In this document: positions 22,734-34,027 of the stretch, piece by piece | Position numbering within the stretch: the stretch's first letter is position 1 | Layout of the letters: each line of letters opens with the position of its first letter | Source of the DNA: Arthrinium phaeospermum | Taxonomy: Eukaryota; Ascomycota; Sordariomycetes; Amphisphaeriales; Apiosporaceae | Direction of reading: 5' to 3' | Assembly: GCA_006503535.1 (NCBI GenBank) | Contig: QYRS01000003.1 | Coordinates: forward strand, 2,294,001 to 2,358,000 | Length of the DNA: 64,000 nucleotides | Position numbers and translations under genes: made by a program | Notes under the pieces: generated by a model | What the model saw: the letters and a program-made list of their open reading frames with translations, nothing else | Databases searched by the model: none | Told to the model about the DNA's origin: nothing

Positions 22734-23525
22734 ATGAATGCGCCGCGGATGGTTTTGGAGAGGAGGGCGGCCTCGCTACTCTTTGGCCGCCCAGTTTCCA
22801 CCCCGTCATCGTTCCGACCGTGTCAGCACATGTTGCGACAATTTGTGCAATCGAGTCATCGAAGCGCATCCGAGAAATTAGAGACGACAACGCCTCGAGC
22901 CTACCAGCCATACCCGCTGTCCCGACCACCGCCACCGCCTCGCAACAACGACATTCCCGAAACCTCGATAGCGGGGCCTGTACCTCAAGCTCCTGAGACC
23001 AGAAGCTCTTCTCAGTCATCCGTCTCAGCATCGTCTGCATCATCTGCATCCACAACCAGTCCCGACCCCGCCGTTACTGAGAAGGAAGCCCAGACGACCA
23101 AGCGGGCGGCCCCGCCAGAGCGCAAGCGAAAGCTGCGACCGCGCAAGGCGGCAATGAAGCTCTCGCCCACCGCCGTGGCCCACCTGCGCAACCTCGTCGA
23201 GGGACCCGAGCCGAAGTTGATCCGTGTCGGCGTGCGCAATAGGGGTTGCAGCGGCCTCGCGTATCATCTCGAGTATGTCGACAAGCCGGCCGCCTTTGAT
23301 GAAGAGGTTGAGCAGGATGGGGTCAAGGTGCTCATCGACAGCAAGGCCCTCTTCAGCATCATCGGAAGTGAAATGGACTGGGTGGAGGACAAGTTGAACG
23401 AGCGGTTCGTTTTCAGGAACCCCAACATAAGTAAGTTTACATCCGTCCTGCACGCACTACTGTTACACACATCTAACAAAATCGCAGAGGAAGAATGTGG
23501 TTGCGGCGAGTCTTTCATGGTGTAA
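22734..23525 (+). CDS. isa1: Mitochondrial iron-sulfur cluster assembly protein Isa1 (A-type carrier)
   Basis: Two exons, 22734-23430 and 23488-23525, give 244 residues. The first 135 or so are basic, Ser/Pro-rich and low in acidic residues at the very N-terminus, as in a mitochondrial presequence plus linker. The HesB/IscA domain follows (MKLSPTAVAHLRNLV onward). Its three cluster-binding cysteines are present: one in RNRGCSGLAY and two in the C-terminal CGCGESF. Isa1 works with Isa2 and Iba57 to build 4Fe-4S clusters for aconitase-like and radical-SAM enzymes; that is family knowledge. The 57-base intron is a multiple of three and has no stop, so an unspliced message would still translate. 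Splicing is preferred because it restores the family's NPNIKEECGCGESF ending. Confidence 0.93.
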   Translation: MNAPRMVLERRAASLLFGRPVSTPSSFRPCQHMLRQFVQSSHRSASEKLETTTPRAYQPYPLSRPPPPPRNNDIPETSIAGPVPQAPETRSSSQSSVSASSASSASTTSPDPAVTEKEAQTTKRAAPPERKRKLRPRKAAMKLSPTAVAHLRNLVEGPEPKLIRVGVRNRGCSGLAYHLEYVDKPAAFDEEVEQDGVKVLIDSKALFSIIGSEMDWVEDKLNERFVFRNPNISKFTSVLHALLLHTSNKIAEEECGCGESFMV

Positions 23526-24689
23526 GATGGGAACGGAACTGTGCGCCGAGGCACCAAGGATACCACAGCACATTGCATAAGGCGGCGTTATGGACATTAG
23601 ATTTAGACTGCGCACGAATGCCAGAAGGCATATCCATGTTCAGCATGCGAGTTTTGTAACATTCTATTCCGCTGGTGTTTGGCACCAGAGAGCCAAACAT
23701 ATTGTGTGTCCGACAGGATACATCCCATAAGCGAGCATCTTCTAACCTTGTATTGATAATGATTATGATTGCTCGACTTTACAATGGATTCATAAGTGAC
23801 AAGCTGTGCATTGCAGTGTTGAAGTGTCTCCAGCACGATGCCGATACCAATCCCCCTGTCGGGTCCTGAACGGGCGGGATGACCCCAGCCAACAGCACCG
23901 TCTGGGAACATGGGTGCATCATACCTCGGGGTCCAATATGGACCGCGAATTAGACCTGTAGTAATCAAGCCGTAGACAACTCATCCTGTTATTAACAGCA
24001 CTAACCTTAATGCTCCCAGTTGGATTGTTTGTATGGGATAAAACTAGTCTTTTGCACAACACCGGGTCCCCGGGTCCCCGCACAGAAATGTCAGGTCGCC
24101 GATGTGGTGGGTTCCCGACAACCGAGAAGCTCTTCTTTACTGTTCATCAGCCCCAGGATCCCACATATTCCCACAAGAGAGCTGTCATCCGGAATTTCCT
24201 ATTTAGGAGCCGATCCATAGTGCAGGTGGCTTTCCAGAAGCACTATTGTGGAAGTACAGTAAGAATGAAGGACTAGGCCTATGCGGCAAGCGGCAAGTAC
24301 AAGATCTCCAGTCCAGAATGGTGTGCTTACTACTAACAAAGGCCCACCATCCCCAACACTGGGCCCTATGCCATCTATTTCTGTCTTTATACTGGTTCCC
24401 GATCAAATCGTCCGTGATGTTTACTGTCCAGCCTCAGGTATGACCTTAATGCTGCTATGGCGTCTATGGGCTGGTACGCGGTGAGAGACGTTGGAGCAAC
24501 TGGATTTGGGTATAAGAGTTGATCAAAGTATCACTCAAGTTGTCTCTTCTCTATCTCATCATCAGAGAACGAGTAACACCAAATACCATCACCTCTTAGA
24601 AGTTCTCACGCCAAAGCCCAGCTCTTCAACTCTTCAATTTGCTGTTCCAGACAACAACCCAAACCCTCCAACCCTCATACCTCGCCAAG
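23526..24689. other. Intergenic region, includes promoter of secreted-protein gene
   Basis: The left part should carry the 3' end of the Isa1 gene, and the right part the promoter of the secreted protein. Near 24060 a short direct repeat GGGTCCCC/GGGTCCCC occurs. No coding region is supported. Confidence 0.55.
24511..24518 (+). promoter_or_regulatory. TATA-like box of secreted-protein gene
   Basis: TATAAGAG lies about 170 bases before the ATG at 24690, followed by pyrimidine-rich sequence where transcription could start. A clear TATA box suits a strongly regulated secreted-protein gene. Confidence 0.45.
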
Positions 24690-25376
24690 ATGAAGTTCGC
24701 CATCACCACCCTCCTCCTCGCCGCGGTCGCTTCCGTCTCAGGAGCTTCCATCAGCAGGGAGGAGCGCAGCAGCAGCCTCGAGGCGCGCGCCAACACGTCC
24801 CAGCAGGACTTCGACCAAGAGGACGAGGTGCTGAAGGAGCGGGGCCTGTGCCGCTCGTACAAGGGCGAGGTGCCGGCCTACTCGGACTGGAAGGACCTGT
24901 GCGCGCCCAAGTGCGGCGACCAGAAGGCGCTCATGGCCAAGGCCAACGCCAGCGGCAAGTCCCAGAGCGTCAGCTGCCTCATGAACACCAAGGCGCCCCC
25001 TTACTACAACGACCCCGAGGGCAAGTCCTACACCCTCGGCCAGTGCATGTGCAACCTGCCCATCATCAACTGGGCCGGCGACACCTTCGTCGCCGCGCTG
25101 CCCGCCATCGGCCAGGTCACCTGCGCCGTCTGGACCGAGGCCGCCAAGAGCGCCGCGCAGATCCTCTCGGGCGTCAACGGCGCCGCCGGCGCCAAGACGG
25201 GTGTTCAGACCCTCATCAAGGTCGCCAAGCTGCTCAAGAAGCAGGGCAAGGGCGCCAGCGAGTGGGAGGAGTACGTCAAGAAGCACGTCGCGGCCGGCGA
25301 CGCCTGCAAGTTCGACGTGAAGAAGATGTTCAACGATGCCGTGGACATCGTCGACTCCTCCATTCCCAACGTCTAA
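24690..25376 (+). CDS. Small secreted protein with eight cysteines
   Basis: A 228-residue intronless protein. The ATG at 24690 gives an ideal signal peptide (MKFAITTLLLAAVASVSG) with cleavage probably just after it. The mature part begins with a charged, possibly propeptide-like stretch (SREERSSSLEARAN...LKERG). It then has eight cysteines: GLC, LCAPKC, VSC, GQCMC, VTC and DAC, an even number fit for four disulfides. The C-terminal half is helical, with lysine-rich segments (LIKVAKLLKKQGKG). I do not recognise a named domain. Coding GC is very high compared with the AT-richer flanks. Size, secretion and cysteines resemble fungal effector or surface proteins, but an ordinary extracellular role is equally possible. 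Confidence 0.87.
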   Translation: MKFAITTLLLAAVASVSGASISREERSSSLEARANTSQQDFDQEDEVLKERGLCRSYKGEVPAYSDWKDLCAPKCGDQKALMAKANASGKSQSVSCLMNTKAPPYYNDPEGKSYTLGQCMCNLPIINWAGDTFVAALPAIGQVTCAVWTEAAKSAAQILSGVNGAAGAKTGVQTLIKVAKLLKKQGKGASEWEEYVKKHVAAGDACKFDVKKMFNDAVDIVDSSIPNV

Positions 25377-25862
25377 AGCATATTTGGCCAACCTCGATAG
25401 TTCTTGCCTTGTACGACAATACTCACCAGGTGGTGGGCACTCACTCGGATACGTGCCACTGGAAACGGGTCTGGTGATGAATGGCGACAACTACGATTGG
25501 ATACAATGTGCGCACGCACGCACACGCACTCGCACACACACACATTCTTGTTATATAGTACTTTTAACATTCTGTAGATACGCTTAGAAAAGAACCATTT
25601 ATGTTCGCAACGATTACCCACGTGATGGCATTAGATCAGCTGGCAATGACAAGGAAGGAGCTTGAACGCTCGCCACGTTCCAATCCGGCATTCTCCATAA
25701 GCAGACACTTACACTAAGAAAAGGACAGACCGGACGTATGTTGCTATTAATAGTAGTATCAGGTCATTGTACGATGAAAATAGAAATCTACATACTAGGA
25801 CGCTTTTCTAGCTGATCGTGTATAAAAGCTGAAGTGTTCGCACCTCCACAGATGGCGGGCCT
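25377..25862. other. 3' region with CA-type microsatellite
   Basis: The 3' UTR of the secreted-protein gene and a spacer. A CG/CA-rich dinucleotide run occupies about 25509-25545. No coding region is seen. Confidence 0.6.
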
Positions 25863-26979
25863 TCACGAAAAGTGGTAGGGCCCTGGACCTCGAGCTGCTC
25901 TCGCGGCGATTTCGACCCTTGCAACATCATCGACTCTCGCAGCCTCGAGGAGTCGCCAGATCCTCCGGCGATTGCCCAGTCCTGGAGGCAGATCCAGCGA
26001 CATGCCGCCGGGTTCGTGGATTTGGACCTGCGACATCCTGTTCTTCAAGAGTTCCCAGCCCCACTGGTTCCCATCTTGCGTCTTCTCGCGGATGGCGTCT
26101 TCATCCAAATCCCATAGCCAAATGAACTGACGCCGTTTAAATCAGTTCCTCTTCTGTTTTAGTTGACCTTTCAAGCGACGAATTGGTTGGCTGTAGATTA
26201 TGGAGGATGGAGTTGGTGAGATTTGGTATCTCCACGGGGTCTGCTTCCATTATCTGTCATCGCACAGTCAGCTGTTTGCGCACGACCAGGTGAAATCCTT
26301 CTTGTTACTGTATTACCACCCACCATGCTAATCTCTGGATCGTCGTCCGGTTCCCATTCCGTATTTCGGCAACGCTTCCCACCATAGTAGTCAAATGGAT
26401 CTGGCAGCACAAACTCGGAAGGATAATAGCAGTCTCCCAGCATCCGGCGATACAGCACCTCCCACAGCTGTTAGAGCGAAGATATCTCGTCTTCTGGCCC
26501 GATCTTGAACTCATCAAGGACTGCCGCCCTGGTGCGTATGAAGTGCTGCGCCAGCACGACGCACCTGCTGTGGGCGGCGAGGCAAAACGGGGCTGGTTCG
26601 GATTCAAGCACAAAAGCCTCGACGACTTGGCCGGACCTCACTAGATGGAAACGGTTGTGTTATTTGTACGTGGCATCAAGCGTCAAGACATGCCTCTGGG
26701 AGTCTTCTTCAGGAAGGTCTTTGAGGTCCAGGGCATAGGTCTCACCGGTGTACCAGGTATCCAACCCAATACCATGAGCCGTATGGTGCGCAGTAGTCAA
26801 TAGAACTACCCTAGCCAGCCATGCAGTTGCCTCCTTACCGCTGCAGTTGATGTGAGAAAGAACGTGGCTTGGCAAGAAGTGAATGAGCTCCCCCTGATAA
26901 CCAGAAGTGAAACTTACCCCTGAGGGCCCTCTAGAAAGGGGGCACCGCAAATGCAACAGTATATTTGAGTACGGTCCAT
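25863..26979 (-). pseudogene. Broken fungal F-box family gene (stops, F-box region lost)
   Basis: Read leftward, an ATG at 26979 starts MDRTQIYCCICGAPF, the CxICGxPF opening of a large fungal F-box family. Exon 1 (26979-26918) splices in phase over a 77-base intron to 26840. The frame then follows the family: CLAAHSRCVVLAQHFIRTR, LWEVLYRRMLGDCYYP, FDYYGGKRC, WEPDDDPE, and after a further intron (acceptor before 26253) EADPVEIPNLT. It is interrupted by TAA at 26660-26662 and at 26471-26473; both would be CAA (Gln) after a single C-to-T change. The family's F-box should follow the IPNLT block, but the frame ends (TAA at 26137-26139). After a frame change the family's C-terminal part appears at once (IWLWDLDEDA, LGNRRRIWRLLEAARV). 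So the F-box itself seems deleted. Confidence 0.8.
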
Positions 26980-27389
26980 CGTTGTTGTATGTTGTGAATG
27001 GTTGCGATCATTGGGTCGGCTTTCAGTAGTACCTGTAGTCGACGTTGGTGATGGGTGTTGGCAGTTGGCAGGCAACTTGGTCACGCGGCTATTCGAAATA
27101 AGGGATCAGTCGAATTACGTAGAACTAAGCACTACTGCCCCTTGCATGCAGACAAAGAACCGCACCCCGCACACCACGACATCCTATAGTCAGGTAGAGT
27201 GGATCAAAGGGTTCAAACCCCCATACTTATATGCAGGCACCTATTGAGTTGCTGTAACGACTTTTAACTTGTTGAGTCTGTACTCTGAACTTACTTCAAG
27301 GGGTCACTGGAGTCTGCGTTCTAATTAAGCATTTTTACGAGAACTCTGATATGTCTGCAGAGGCAGTATTTGATGATCGAGTATCGACT
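26980..27389. other. Spacer between F-box pseudogene and transporter
   Basis: No coding frame is supported. This would have been the promoter of the F-box gene when intact, and holds the 3' end of the transporter gene. Confidence 0.5.
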
Positions 27390-29040
27390 CTATGCTTCGG
27401 CCTCCAGGGGTATTTCCACGTATTCTGCAGTCTCTTCATCTTGTCCCCTCTTCTCCAGCCTATAAACAAAGTACGTAGCAACCAAAGTAGCAAGCCCGCC
27501 AAAACGGAGAAACCAGACCACATCCCGGGCAGGAACTCCCTCTCCATGTCCCTGTCCGCCGCGCCATATGATGCCCATCAAGCAAATGATGAGAATCTGC
27601 GGCAGACAGATTGCCAGGTTATTCAGCCCGTATATCAGGCCCTGGCTCTGCGACCAGACGATCTCGGTCCAGTGCGTCGACGACGGCCGGGACAGCTCCT
27701 CGCCCAGCAGATAGAACGGCACTATCGTGTTGATCCCGAAAGTGATGCCTACAAAGCCGAAGAGAATGACGGTGCCGAGGGCCGAGGAGACGAAGAAGGT
27801 GCCCATCATGGCGGTGGTGAAGCACAGCTGCGAGGTGGCCCATAGGCCGCGTGCTGTGCAGAAGCTTGCAATCCAGTGCCGAGAAGCGCTGGAATTGGTA
27901 AGTGAGGACCTGGGCAACCCCATTGCCGCGACCATGGAGATGATGGAATACACCACTGGTGTCAAGGTACCCATGCTGTGATGCGGGCTCCCGGTATTCT
28001 GATTGTCTTGACTCGTCCCCAACGTCGACTTTTCAAGACTGTTGACGTATCTGGAAGAGCCATGTTAGCAGATGCCAAAGGCCGTGAAGGAAGGGTTGAG
28101 AGCATACGTCACCGTGTAATAGAGGAAAGGGAACATGCCCAGCCAGCTAAGAAACTGTATCATATAGATGGTCCGGATCTGGCTCGATGTACCAAAGAAG
28201 ATAGTCCGGATGATTCTCCAGTTTCCTAGTTGCCGTTTCTCTTCCTGTACTGACGACATCACCAGCCGCTCCTCCGTGAAACAGCAAGTTAAAGCAACGG
28301 TGATGGAAAGATACAATGCTGTGGGGATACTGGCGCGGGAGAAAATGGTCTCGTCCAGCCCGTGGATCCCCTGCCAGAGATCCAAGTAGGCCGTGAGGAA
28401 GGCAAACGCTCCCCCGAAGCTGCTGTGGCGGCCGGCCCACGTGTTGGCCTCGGACTGTTGGGCGGGCGTGCAGTCGTCGGTGATGAGGGCGCGCAGTCCG
28501 ACATGGACGGCCTGGATGGACACAAAGACGAAGAAGGTCAGGATGGCGGACAACGCAACCAGGAGCCTTCCTGGAGGATCATGCGAGCGACGGGTCGCTT
28601 GGGGAACGATATCCACACAGGCCAGACATAGGATCGACAGGATCAGAGCGATGACCCCGGAGATGATGAACGGCTTCCGCCGCCCCCAACGAGAGAAGCA
28701 TCGGTCACTCCAACTCCCAAACACTGGCTGAAAAACAGCACCACATACTGGGCCAGATAGCAGAATGAGTGATGTTTCTGACGGGCTAAGGCCAATGGCG
28801 TGGAGGTGAACCTAGAATAGGGGCAGCTGTGTCAGTCGAGATATGCCAGTCTGTCTCAAGATGGTAACGAGTGTGTACTCACAACAGCTTGGCCCGAGAA
28901 TAGGGCAAGAGCAGATTGCAATCTGTAGTTCATGGTCAGTCAAGGGATACCCGTCGCATATCCGTAATGGGAACTTACCCTCCAAACCCAATCGTTGTCA
29001 AAGCGGGATGGGCACAATGCGTTCCGCTCCTTGGTGACAT
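27390..29040 (-). CDS. Sucrose/alpha-glucoside-type MFS (GPH) transporter
   Basis: Four exons, 5' to 3': 29040-28979, 28922-28883, 28811-28108, 28050-27390, giving 488 residues in frame. The loop-2/3 signature SDRCFSRWGRRKPFI is that of the SUT-like glycoside transporter family. Many hydrophobic segments follow (GVIALILSILCLACV, LVALSAILTFFVFV, VYSIISMVAAMG, FGFVGITFGINTIVP, LLWLL-type C-terminal helices), consistent with about eleven or twelve spans. Relatives move sucrose, maltose or other glycosides with protons across the plasma membrane. The N-terminus is short (MSPRSGTHCAHP) and an upstream coding exon may have been missed. The gene lies next to a dehydrogenase, a regulator and an AtuA-like protein, so it may import that pathway's substrate. 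Confidence 0.85.
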
Positions 29041-29761
29041 CGTCGGACCAGCTTTGGCTGCAGATGCGAGAAGGAGAGAGAGAGAGATAAGGCAACCCGG
29101 GAGACAAGCCGTTAGGCAAGTAGATACCGGGTAGACTGAAGCATAGAAGAGAAGTGGCTGCGAGAAAGACTGACGGCCAGTGAGCTTAGTAAGGCGGCTT
29201 GGGAGAGGTCGAAGGGGACTGCGTAAGTACCTACATCCCTTATATGTGTGCAAGATAACCTACCTGGATGCCCCTGTCTGTTTCCCAGTTCCTGGTGAAC
29301 CTGCTAGTATGGACCTTTCGTCATCTTACTGCGAACCACTATTGATTCTGCAGCCAGAGCACGCGTCAATGGTCATTTATTGACGTGCCGCCACTGATGT
29401 CGAATTCACTGGCGCTTCGAGAATGTTTGGGGCAAGAAGGAACTGGAGTTGGCGCAGCGGCAGTCGATATAAAGTTACCCCTGGAGAAGTGGAACCCAGG
29501 TAATCTTAATCCAGCCCACGCGAGATTTCGATGGTTTGGGTGCCGAAGCTACCGAATATTATTTCACAGAAATTAGCATCTACTCGAGGGCTCCTCCTTC
29601 CTTGACAGATTTTATGGGTAGGGGAAATCATAGGGCTTAGCACCTCCCACTTTTAACCAAAGACAAGATTCAACCCAGGAACCAGCCTGCCAGCTCCCTG
29701 CCAGACTGCATGTCTCTTGATACTAACGTCGCTCGTGATTTTTTACCATGAGCCCGGTTAC
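29041..29761. other. Promoter of transporter gene and 3' end of dehydrogenase gene
   Basis: The 721-base spacer between two leftward genes holds the transporter promoter. An AG-rich run (about 29068-29090) lies just upstream of its first exon. No coding region is supported. Confidence 0.5.
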
Positions 29762-30909
29762 CTACCATTCCAGGAACTCTTGCGACTCGTCAATAGTAAC
29801 AAACTTGCCCGACGTCTCCTCCCGGGTCGCTTTGCCGATCTGCGGCTCCAACGTCAGTGCCAAGGCCCAGGTGGAGCTCCTAAGTGAACACGGCTGGGTC
29901 CAGAACCACGGAAGACACTAACCTGGGCGAATACGAAGTCGGCAGAGTCATCAACGGGGACGGGGGCTTGCTCGAGGCCAAATTTGCGCGCCCCTGTGTT
30001 TCCCGTGTCGGTTTGCATGAATCTTCGAGAGGGCGGAGAGGTCAGTACGGATGGTGCATTTTGCTGTTACGAGGTCCTCCATAAGAGAACGAGAACCAGG
30101 GGTCGTTCAGGGTGCTGGTTTCTCCACTTACCCCGGATCCACGACAAAAGCCGTCAGTTTGGGACTTTCGCAGTGCATCTTCCTGGTGAGGTAATGCGCG
30201 GCGGCTTTGCTCGCGCCGTAGGCGATCATGGGGAAGGGGGCCTTCTCCATCGCCGCGATGCTGGCTATCGGGGTTCCAATCAGGACAAAGCGAGGCCGGC
30301 TGCCCGCTTCAAGGAGCGGTCGGACAGCTTGGAAAAGGCGCAAGGGACCTGATGCCAGGTTAGACCGAGTCAGCTTTTGCAAGCTCGTCCACGAGACGAT
30401 GAACAAAACCAAATGACACCTTCTGGGGTGGATCGATCGCAATCTGGCACATACCCACGGCATTGACGTCGAATAGATCGCGGAGCTCACCGGCCTGAAC
30501 CTGCGACAGATCGCCGTAGACGGTGCCGTAGCCTGCGTTGGCCACAACGATATCCAGCTTTTGGATTCCGTGCGTGGTCTGAAGGAGCTCGACGGCATTT
30601 TGGGCATCCGAATCCGACAACGAGTCAATCTTGACGGTGATGAGCTTGCTACCGGACCCTCGAGGCAGTTCGGACAATGACTGCGTCGTCGCGTGGTCGG
30701 TCTGACGGACAGCAGCAACGACTGTGGTTCTTGGTTGAAGCAGAAACCGAGTGGTTAAAGCTCTGCCTAAACCTGAACAGCAACATGGGTGACATCAATG
30801 GTTTATCCAGTGTGACGGACATTTGCAAGGGGTTTGTACTAACACACATACCTCGATTCGAGCCAGTGATGAGCACAGTCACCTCGGCAATCTCAACACT
30901 TGAAGACAT
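29762..30909 (-). CDS. Short-chain dehydrogenase/reductase, Nor-1-like family
   Basis: Five exons, 5' to 3': 30909-30852, 30772-30455, 30348-30132, 30022-29923, 29839-29762. All junctions keep frame and give 256 residues. The NAD(P) motif TGSNRGLG is at 15-22, the NAG of VVANAGYG near 95, and the catalytic Tyr and Lys in YGASK near 167-171. The C-terminal block VVDPGFMQTDTGNTGARKFGLE, ATREETSGKF and a final Trp match the ketoreductase family that includes norsolorinic acid ketoreductase. Members of this family reduce many ketones, so the substrate cannot be named; adjacency to the transporter, the regulator and the AtuA-like gene suggests a catabolic or detoxifying oxidoreductase. It is divergent from the Zn2Cys6 gene. 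Confidence 0.9.
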
Positions 30910-31653
30910 CTTGGATATTCTTTGGAGTAGCAGAGAACAGAATAGAGATCATGAAGCGATATGAAATGATTTTGGGAAAGCAGGGCTTGCTGTTTCTCTT
31001 CCTACCTGCTACCCCTCTCATCCCTTGCTTCAAACCCGGACCGACATACAGACGCAAGCTGCACAAGATCGGATCACATCACGGCCGACTCGCCCCCACC
31101 TATGCTGTGAACGCTTTCCTAGGGAAGGGTGGCCACTAGAAATTGTATATCCTGGGCAACTTCTATTATCTACACTGTCTCCTAATACGGGGATCACCTG
31201 CTTGGTTACTACTGTTCTGTCATTGTTGTCGTTAAAAAAGCGCCTAAAAGGAGACGATTCTGGAGATCAAATCACATAGAAATGGTCACCAATAGAGTTA
31301 CAGCGAGTTGTACTGATATACTAATCTTAGTATAATACTAGTTTCAGATGGAGACCATTTCTTTCACCTAAGTAAGCCTCATATAGACCTGTGGCTGTGT
31401 TATTTTTGCCAAGCATTCGGCGTAGCAGGATACAGGATACACGCGTTAGCGTCAAGTTAGTTACGAGAACCACAGCAGCACAGCCCCCCTCAGCACATTG
31501 GTACAGCGTCAGCTTTCTTCGCGGATCATACGTGCTTTCTCATCTCTTCACTCCAAAAAATAACGATCAGGTTGTCAGATCACAGCAGCATATCCGAGTG
31601 CAATCGTGTATTCCTCGCGAGCTTGGCGGAATCCCAAGACGTTCGGTTAGACG
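30910..31653. promoter_or_regulatory. Divergent promoter of dehydrogenase and Zn2Cys6 regulator
   Basis: These 744 bases separate two start codons on opposite strands, so control of both genes must lie here. CGGACCG at 31037-31043 is an inverted CGG pair with one base between, a possible Zn2Cys6-type site, but such pairs are common by chance. Confidence 0.5.
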
Positions 31654-34027
31654 ATGGCGTCAGCGACCCCTGGTTGGCCAGGCATCCGGCTCGTCAAGAC
31701 ATGCACCGAGTGCAAGCAAGCCAAGGTTTGCGCCACACCCGCCCCCACACACACTCGTCTATACTTGTACGGTCCTGACAGGAGCCCTTTGACAGCTGAA
31801 ATGCGACTCCAAAGCAAAGTATCCCAACCCGTGCTCGAGATGCCAGTCTCGGCAATTGAGATGTACGGTAGACCCGATGTTCAAAAGAACGCCTGCAAGA
31901 AAGTGAGTAGTTCTGTAGCAGCCCGGGATGTCTAACTCGCAAGGACTAATTGCTTATGCTTACAGACGACTAGAGGCCATGTCTAAGGAACTGCAAGAAC
32001 TTCGTGAAAAGCGAGGCGCAGGAGGGCCAACGAGGCCCGGACTTTCATCTACAGAGCCAAGTACCTCTCGGGATAATTCTCACACACCGAATCCTTCATC
32101 TTCAGATACGTTGGGGGATGACTTTGAGTTTGATTTTGAAGAAGTACATTTCGACGGTATTGCAGTGAACAGGGAACTGGCTATCAATGTCTTTAAGATG
32201 TAAGTCATACTCAAGATCCGAGGTGGCCCCTTGCTCGCTACAGTTCATTTGCCTCTAACCGGAGAATCGCCATAAAGCTTCGCAACTTACTACCACCCTC
32301 AATTACCCATCCTCGGACGCATCTCAATGTCCAACATATATCAAACTTGCCCGTTGCTCTTTTGGGCTATTATAGCCATTGTTTCGTTGCGAATGTCCGA
32401 GCCGCGATACCAGGACTTGTTCAAACGCCTGAAGCAGCCTTACACCGAACTATTAAGTAGAGAAGCCTTGCAAGCGCCGATTCCTCTCCAGAAACTCCAA
32501 GCAATACTGTTTATATGCCACTGGACACTGGGGGCAAAACATCAAAGAAACGATCCCAGTTGGTTATATTGTGGCATCGCACTGAACGCCGCGCTTTACA
32601 TGGTTCGTTCATCCCTTTGTTGGCAATGTCTCCAACTGGCCATATTATCAATATTCTTGATTTCTGATCTTTTGTGGTGAATGATATAGGGGCTCAACCG
32701 TCCCAAGCCTCCCCCATCACTTCGGAGTATCGGAGTTGCCCCTGGGACCATGGAAATCAGACTAAACACATGGCTGGGCTGCTTTTACGTATGCAACTCG
32801 TAAGCACAGCTGTACCCTTCAACTGATAGATGACTGGTTTTTACTGACTTGGAACCCAGGCTCGCCATGCATCTGGGACTGGCACCACTCATCAGCCAAC
32901 CAGGGGAGCTCCGTACGATCAAGTCGCTCTTCAACGCGTACCACGGCCCCCAAGAGTTCTTGACCCAGGTCAAGGTGCAGCAGCTCATCTCCAGCTTCGC
33001 CAGCATGCTGTGGCCCAGCACAAACGACCTCCTCGTTGACGTGTCGCTGGTGCAGACGATCGACGAGAAGCTCGACGAGATCTCCGACGAGCAAGCGGGC
33101 GTCAGCCCCGACAGCACGGCCTTCACCATCCTGACGGCCAAGCTGCACATGTACGCCGCCATCGTCACGCGCGCCCCCGCCGACTCGACATCCCGCAGCA
33201 TCATCCTGAAGATGGGCCTCGGCGCGGCCCTCCGGATCATCGACCTGGCCCAAAGCATCATGCCGAGACCGGCCGCGGCGGCCCCAGCTGCCCACGACGA
33301 CAGCGATGAGAGCACGAATAGACTAGCGCAGCTGGGCCTGACGCGCGAGGACTGCCAGCGCGCCCTGCACAAGAAGCACTTCCTCGCCGTCGTCTTCGCC
33401 ACCGTCTTCCTGCTGCGCTACTTCAGCCTCAACAGCGCCGCGCCCGCCGACGAGCAGCAGCGCGCCGCCAACCACGTGCTCGCGGCCCACGGCCTGTTCC
33501 GGTCTTGGTCCCTGGAGCCCGCGGACGAGTACGCGCGCGCCGCGGTCCTGTTCGAGACGCTCTGCCGGCAGGCGCCGCACAGCGCGGATACGCAGAAGCT
33601 GCGGCTTACGGACCGCATGGGGGTGTCGATTTTGTTTGACGCGATCAGTACTGCGCATGAGCTGCGTGGGGGGGCTAGCGAGGTGGTTGTGGAGGAGCAG
33701 GCGATGGCGACGACGCCGGCGGGTGGTGGTGATGGTGATGACGGTGCAGAAGCATCTAGCGGGGGCGTTGAGAGTAACAGAAAGGAGCTGCCGACGAGGA
33801 CAGAAAAGGGAAAGGAGGTGGCTGTTCAACAGGCGGGAAGTGCCAGCGAGGAGGACATGCCCGCGGCCTATTTCGACGACATGAACGTGACGATGGAGGG
33901 ACAGGGGTACGACGTGGGTTTGCCGTCGGACTTCTTCAACGATCCGATGTGGGAGGTATTCAACTTCGACTTCGAGGCGGCGGCTGCGGGTCAATATCCA
34001 AGTGACTTCTATCTGCCACAACAGTAG
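31654..34027 (+). CDS. Zn2Cys6 fungal transcription factor
   Basis: Six exons: 31654-31725, 31796-31902, 31966-32199, 32278-32602, 32690-32799, 32860-34027. They join in frame to 671 residues. The binuclear zinc cluster spans residues 17-47 with spacing CX2CX6CX9CX2CX6C (CTECKQAKLKC ... CSRCQSRQLRC). Its first intron falls inside the cluster, as is usual in such genes. A short heptad-like helix follows (RLEAMSKELQELREKRG), suited to dimerisation. Then comes an acidic Ser/Pro linker and the fungal-specific factor domain (about 125 onward; FATYYHPQLPIL, PLLFWAIIAIVSLR). The C-terminal 120 residues are Gly-, Glu- and Asp-rich and could activate transcription. Control of the neighbouring transporter and enzymes is inferred from position only. 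Confidence 0.92.

Noticed and set aside
24491..25477. 328-codon plus-strand frame overlapping the secreted protein
   Set aside because: Wrong frame of the same gene: Gln/Arg/Gly-rich low complexity, and it includes promoter sequence.
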